A stretch of 33,279 nucleotides of DNA from CAZFCK01 sp964517355. GTDB lineage: Bacteria > Desulfobacterota > Desulfovibrionia > Desulfovibrionales > Desulfovibrionaceae. Both the position numbers and the translations under genes were made by a program. The notes beneath the pieces are model-generated. The model ran no database searches, was not told where the DNA came from, and was given only the letters and a program-made list of their open reading frames with translations. Of this stretch, positions 29,448-33,279 are shown piece by piece. The DNA is taken from positions 1 through 33,279 of the forward strand of contig CAZFCK010000024.1 of NCBI GenBank assembly GCA_964517355.1, written 5' to 3'. The number at the start of each line of letters is the position of its first letter. Within the stretch, counting starts at the first letter, position 1.

Positions 29448-31178
29448 ATGCAGCCAACAGTAATGAAACAGGCTTATAGCCGCTTTACAAGCGATGTCGC
29501 AACGCTCTTCGCCGCGTTGCACGAACTTTCCGTGGAACTTGGCGCACCGCAGCACCGCGAGGCTGCGGCAAAACTCATCGCCAATCTGAATCAACCATTC
29601 CTCTTTGTCGTTGTGGGCGAGGTAAAATCCGGCAAAAGCAGTTTTATCAACGCCCTCTTGGGTGAAGACATCTGCCGTGTTGCTCCCGACCCCTGTACCG
29701 ACGTCATCCAGAAAATAATTCATAACGAAACCCGCTCTGAACGCCGTATCTCCCCATTCCTTAAAGAAGTCGCCTTGCCTGTTGAAATACTCAAAAATAT
29801 CGCCATAGTGGACACTCCGGGCACCAACAGCATCATTGAAGGGCATCAAATAATCACCGAAAAATTTATCCCGGAAAGCGACCTGGTGGTTTTCGTTTTC
29901 CCGGCCGTAAACCCTTACGTGAAATCGGCCTGGGATTTTTTCGAACTCGTGCATGCCACCTGGCATAAAAAAATCATTTTCGTCTTGCAGCAAGCAGACC
30001 GCACCAGTCCCCATGAATTGGAAGTCAGCCAGCAACGTGTGGCGGAATACGCCCGAGAGCGCAACATAGACAACCCGCGGATCTTCCCTGTTTCGGCGAA
30101 ACTGGCCCTTGAAAACAATCCCCAGAGCGGTATGCAGCAGCTTTGGGATTTCATCCGGGAAACCGTCACAGGGGGGCGCCACTATTACCTTAAAATGGAA
30201 TCCCTGCTGGGTACCGCGGCCACAATCCTGGACAACGCGGCCACAGAGCTGACAAACCAGAATCAGGCCCTGCTCCAGGATAAAAGCGAACAACAAAGGA
30301 TTCACCAACGCCTGAAGCAGGCCAAAGAAACAGCACGTCGCGAAATGGACGCCCTCCATGCGAGGCTGCTCAAAGCCTATGACGAACAAATGGAAGAGGT
30401 TGTCGAAGAATTTGAAAACGGGCTCTCCGTTGGCAATTTGATGAAAAACTCCTTTACGGGCCTTTTCCGCCGCAAAAACACCTTTAAAAATTGGGTGGAA
30501 GACCTGAACTCGGGCTTTGCGGAAAAGCTTGCCTTGCGCGCGGAAGCCCTTTCACGGGAAGGCGCTCAAGCCGTTACCGCCACCACTGTGGCGTCCATGC
30601 AAGCGCTGCTGGAAGATTTACGCGGGGGACGGGCCCTGGGCAATTTTACGGGCACTGAACTCAACATCCCCGCCATTGCTGGACGCAGGCTCGAAGTCAT
30701 TGATACGGTCATCGCAAACTTGAAAACACTGCTCTGCGATCAAAGCCTCGGTGAAAAACTCACGCCGCAGGTCCTGCGCAGCATTGGAGACCGTACCGTC
30801 ATGGGCGGTTTCATCACCGCCATCGGCGCGATCATTGCGGGAGCCACTCAGCTTGTGGTCTTCGATGTCACCGGGGGCGTGTTCGCCACATTGGGCGCCC
30901 TGCTGGCCATAAACACCCTGACCTTCAAACGCGGCGCCGTGATCAAGGCGTTTAAAGCCGGCTATCTCCAGGGGCGTAAACGCTTCGACGACCAACTCTC
31001 GCAACTTCTGCCGGAACGCAACGCCGACATTTTCCAACACCTTGAAAGCATTTTCACCCCTTTCTTCAACAATATTAGCGAAAGAGAAGACCATTTACGG
31101 ATTCTGACGCACAAACGCCAGGAACTGTGCCGGGCACTGGACAAGGAACGAGAGCAGTTGGAAGAGCTTATACGCTAA
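29448..31178 (+). CDS. bacterial dynamin-like GTPase with hydrophobic hairpin
   Basis: Dynamin-like proteins bind and remodel membranes with GTP. Bacterial ones are tied to membrane surveillance and repair. The GTPase domain is at about 45-270: G1 is GEVKSGKSS (57-65), G2 is T84 in DPCTDV, and G3 is DTPG at 122-125. The G4 place reads QQAD (181-184) where T/NKxD is usual. A long helical stalk follows (270-450, with QNQALLQDKSEQQRIHQRLK). A hydrophobic paddle, GGFITAIGAIIAGATQLVV then GGVFATLGALLAI (about 451-493), could dip into the membrane. The C-terminal helix returns to the neck. The protein has 576 residues from ATG 29448. GGAG lies 11 bases upstream. An internal ATG at 29463 is the alternative. 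No second dynamin gene is adjacent. Confidence 0.88.
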   Translation: MQPTVMKQAYSRFTSDVATLFAALHELSVELGAPQHREAAAKLIANLNQPFLFVVVGEVKSGKSSFINALLGEDICRVAPDPCTDVIQKIIHNETRSERRISPFLKEVALPVEILKNIAIVDTPGTNSIIEGHQIITEKFIPESDLVVFVFPAVNPYVKSAWDFFELVHATWHKKIIFVLQQADRTSPHELEVSQQRVAEYARERNIDNPRIFPVSAKLALENNPQSGMQQLWDFIRETVTGGRHYYLKMESLLGTAATILDNAATELTNQNQALLQDKSEQQRIHQRLKQAKETARREMDALHARLLKAYDEQMEEVVEEFENGLSVGNLMKNSFTGLFRRKNTFKNWVEDLNSGFAEKLALRAEALSREGAQAVTATTVASMQALLEDLRGGRALGNFTGTELNIPAIAGRRLEVIDTVIANLKTLLCDQSLGEKLTPQVLRSIGDRTVMGGFITAIGAIIAGATQLVVFDVTGGVFATLGALLAINTLTFKRGAVIKAFKAGYLQGRKRFDDQLSQLLPERNADIFQHLESIFTPFFNNISEREDHLRILTHKRQELCRALDKEREQLEELIR

Positions 31179-31265
31179 TTTTCCAGGAAATACTTGACCC
31201 TGGGGCGCCTTTTGATGCACCAATTGTCTTGGGGCGGTTTCTCTATTATTCCTTTGGGAGAGGAA

Positions 31266-31299
31266 GAGCGTTGGAGGGGAGTCGCCCCCTTCCACGCTC
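31266..31299 (+). terminator. hairpin between the GTPase and ligase genes
   Basis: GAGCGT-TGGAGGGG pairs with CCCCCTTCCACGCTC with a small bulge and a 5-base loop. It could end the GTPase mRNA or lie in the ligase leader. The rest of 31179-31397 shows only the GAGGAG ribosome site at the ligase start. Confidence 0.55.
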
Positions 31300-31397
31300 A
31301 TTGTAAATTGATTCACCCTCTGATGACGATGGTTTTACGGCCTAGGAGCGTGTAGCCACACACGCATCGACACACTCGGCGAGGAGAGAAAACAAAC

Positions 31398-32708
31398 ATG
31401 ATCTACAACCTCGAAAAAGAGACGTTGCCCCGCGAGGAGCTGGAACAATTGCAACTGCGCAGGCTGCAAACACAGGTCGCTCGTGTTTACGCCAACGTGC
31501 CGTTTTATCACAAACACTTTGAGAAAATGGGCATCACCCCGAAAGACATCCGCAGCCTCGCTGACCTGAAACTGCTCCCCTTCACAAACAAACAGGATTT
31601 GCGCAACCACTACCCCTTTGGGTTGTTCGCCGTGCCCAGAGAAAATATCGTGCGGCTTCACGCTTCGAGCGGCACGACGGGCAAGGCCACCGTGGTGGGC
31701 TACACCCAGCGCGATGTCGCCAATTGGGCGGAATGCATGGCAAGATCACTGGCCTGCGCCGGCGCTGGCCCGCGTGACGTCATCCACAATGCTTACGGCT
31801 ACGGATTGTTCACCGGCGGCCTGGGCGCCCATTACGGCGCGGAACTCCTGGGCGCCACCGTGGTTCCCATGTCCGGAGGCGCCACAAAACGCCAGGTTGC
31901 CCTGCTCCGCGATTTCGGCTCCACCGTCATCTGCTGCACGCCCTCCTACATGCTCTTTCTCGCTGAAACCGCCCAGGAACAAGGCATAGATATCCGGGAC
32001 TTGCCCCTGCGTATCGGCGTGTTCGGCGCCGAACCCTGGACCGAAGAAATGCGCCGCGAAATCGAAAACAAGTGCGGCATCAAGGCCACTAATATCTACG
32101 GTCTTTCGGAAATCATGGGTCCGGGCGTGGCCATGGAATGCGTGGAAGCGCAGCATGGCATGCATATCTTCGAGGACCATTTCCTCCCGGAAATCATCGA
32201 CCCGGAAACCGGAGAACAACTTCCCCCGGGAGAAAAAGGCGAACTCGTTCTTACCACCCTGACAAAGGAAGGCATCCCGCTCCTCCGCTACCGCACTCGC
32301 GATATCACCACCCTGGACTATACGCCTTGCGTATGCGGCAGAACCATGGTCAAAATGGGCCGCATTATGGGGCGCAGCGACGATATGCTCATCATCCGAG
32401 GCGTCAATGTCTTTCCGTCACAGATCGAAAGCATCCTCCTCGAAACCGAAGGCGTGTCTCCCCATTACCAGATTATCGTCAGACGCGAGGGCAATCTGGA
32501 CACAATGGAAGTGCAGGTGGAAGTCAGCGAAGCCATGTTCTCGGACGAAATCAAATACTTGCAACGTCGTGAAAATCAAATCCAAAAGGCGATCAAGGAA
32601 TTCCTGGGTGTGTCCGCCAAGGTCAAGCTGGTGGAGCCCCACTCCATCGAACGCTCCATGGGCAAAGCCAAGCGCGTTATCGACATGCGCGACCTCAAAA
32701 ATGGGTAG
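31398..32708 (+). CDS. paaK: phenylacetate-CoA ligase-type AMP-forming acyl-CoA synthetase
   Basis: It activates an aryl acid to its CoA ester through an acyl-AMP. In anaerobes paralogs work with indolepyruvate oxidoreductase in aromatic amino-acid metabolism, so the substrate is likely an aryl acetate such as phenylacetate or indoleacetate. The 436 residues have the phosphate loop ASSGTTGKATVVGYT (from 89), YGLSEIMGPGVA (near 234), RYRTRDIT with the ribose-binding aspartate, and the C-terminal catalytic K423 in SMGKAKRV. A CxC-like pair (TPCVCGR) in the C-terminal part is common in the PaaK family. ATG 31398 follows GAGGAG. The ACT gene is 39 bases downstream. Confidence 0.9.
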   Translation: MIYNLEKETLPREELEQLQLRRLQTQVARVYANVPFYHKHFEKMGITPKDIRSLADLKLLPFTNKQDLRNHYPFGLFAVPRENIVRLHASSGTTGKATVVGYTQRDVANWAECMARSLACAGAGPRDVIHNAYGYGLFTGGLGAHYGAELLGATVVPMSGGATKRQVALLRDFGSTVICCTPSYMLFLAETAQEQGIDIRDLPLRIGVFGAEPWTEEMRREIENKCGIKATNIYGLSEIMGPGVAMECVEAQHGMHIFEDHFLPEIIDPETGEQLPPGEKGELVLTTLTKEGIPLLRYRTRDITTLDYTPCVCGRTMVKMGRIMGRSDDMLIIRGVNVFPSQIESILLETEGVSPHYQIIVRREGNLDTMEVQVEVSEAMFSDEIKYLQRRENQIQKAIKEFLGVSAKVKLVEPHSIERSMGKAKRVIDMRDLKNG

Positions 32709-32747
32709 GAATCCTTCAAGCACCTCTTCAACCTTGCGAGGGTAGCC

Positions 32748-33179
32748 ATGAAAGTGGAACAAATCTCGATATTTCTGGAAAACAAGGCAGGACGTCTGGC
32801 CGAAGTGACCCGCGTGTTGGCCGACGCGGGCGTCAACATCAGAGCGCTGTCCCTGGCCGACACCTCGGATTTCGGCATTTTGCGGCTCATCGTCACCGAC
32901 CATGAGACCGCAAAAACCAAACTCAAGGAAAACGGATTCACTGTGGGGCGCACAACCGTGGTCGCCGTGAAAGTGCCCGACACCCCCGGCGGATTGGCCA
33001 ACATTCTCGAATTGCTCAGCACGCAAGGCGTCAACGTGGAATATATGTATGCCTTTGTGCAGCAAAGCGGTGAAAACGCCATACTTATTTTCCGCTTCGA
33101 CCGCACGGACCAAGCAATCCAAATCCTTACCGAAAACAATATCCCCATTGTCCCCGGAAAGGAAATCTACAGCATCTGA
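32748..33179 (+). CDS. tandem ACT-domain regulatory protein
   Basis: ACT domains bind amino acids and allosterically control enzymes. The 143 residues are two ACT units, about 1-70 and 71-143. The first opens with KVEQISIFLENKAGRLAEVT and ends in LRLIVTD. The second has VVAVKVPDTPGGLANILELL and the strand NVEYMYAFV. The motif NKAGRLAEV/DTPGGLANI is the ligand-loop repeat. There is no catalytic domain. Two-ACT proteins next to PaaK-like ligases are common in sulfate reducers, and an aromatic amino acid is the expected ligand. ATG 32748 follows GCGAGGGTAGCC. A B repeat follows the stop and probably terminates the unit. Confidence 0.9.
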   Translation: MKVEQISIFLENKAGRLAEVTRVLADAGVNIRALSLADTSDFGILRLIVTDHETAKTKLKENGFTVGRTTVVAVKVPDTPGGLANILELLSTQGVNVEYMYAFVQQSGENAILIFRFDRTDQAIQILTENNIPIVPGKEIYSI

Positions 33180-33201
33180 CTCACGGTATGAAAAAAAACG
33201 T

Positions 33202-33279
33202 GCGAGAGGGGAAACCCTTTGAAAAGGGTTTCCCCTCTCGCGCTCTCCCCTTCCGAAACTTCTTAATTTTAAAAAGTTA
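33202..33279 (+). repeat. B repeat, copy 4 (truncated by the window end); likely terminator
   Basis: Bases 33202-33220 and 33223-33241 form a 19-bp perfect stem with a 2-base loop. The tail GCTCTCCCCTTCCGAAACTT and TTTTAAAAAGTTA continues to the window edge and matches the tail of copy 1. It lies 22 bases after the ACT-protein stop. Confidence 0.85.

Noticed and set aside
1..33279. CRISPR array or tRNA/rRNA genes
   Set aside because: The repeats differ in spacing and orientation with no regular spacers, and no cloverleaf or rRNA segment was seen on reading both strands.

Overview
The window looks like a chromosomal stretch of a sulfate-reducing Desulfovibrionaceae (Desulfovibrio or Bilophila-like) bacterium. 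I infer this from gene content and not from a marker gene. The cues are an FmdE-family protein in a non-methanogen, a PaaK-type ligase paired with a two-ACT-domain protein, a cytochrome b5-DUF2231 fusion, and the strong GGAGG-type ribosome sites. No rRNA, tRNA, CRISPR array, phage module or intact insertion sequence was seen.

Layout. 324-3910: a four-gene operon for a metal-chelate or corrinoid ABC importer (binding protein, FecCD permease, ATPase) ending in an FmdE-family protein. 3911-5458: a gene-free mosaic of repeats, a likely MITE and a possible decayed gene. 5459-6826: a soluble PAS-PAS-GGDEF diguanylate cyclase. 6927-7763 (minus): an unrecognised protein. 8121-9706: a strong promoter, a leader of about 215 nt and an RhlE-type RNA helicase that starts with TTG. 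9936-10871: an exported Sel1-repeat protein. 10886-12948 (minus): an epimerase and a UDP-glucuronate decarboxylase. 14070-15095: MreB. 15213-16475 (minus): UDP-ManNAc dehydrogenase. The last three blocks are envelope genes. 17489-19010: the b5-DUF2231 membrane protein and a convergent Smr protein. 19296-23704: PdxA, a hydantoinase/oxoprolinase-family protein and a histone-deacetylase-superfamily enzyme with a Cys-rich tail. 24447-25115: a secreted protein with a CTERM-like sorting tail. 25200-29172 (minus): a tight operon of nitroreductase, RsfS, GpmI, a small zinc ribbon and a glycosyltransferase. 29448-31178: a bacterial dynamin-like GTPase. 31398-33179: phenylacetate-CoA-ligase-type enzyme plus ACT protein.

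The most unusual content is between the genes. At least four dispersed structured repeat families recur and abut each other in different orders. DE is about 105 bp with three hairpins (six copies). A is about 155 bp with two to three hairpins (four copies). B is a hairpin with a conserved tail (four copies). C is a long-range stem enclosing an inner hairpin (two copies). A GGGGAAACC/GGTTTCCCC stem recurs in B, in C and in several simple terminators. One repeat supplies the stop codon of the helicase gene, and another abuts the ribosome site of the deacetylase gene and creates a false N-terminal extension. Two inverted DE arms bracket the importer-FmdE operon. All repeat calls come from comparing copies by eye.
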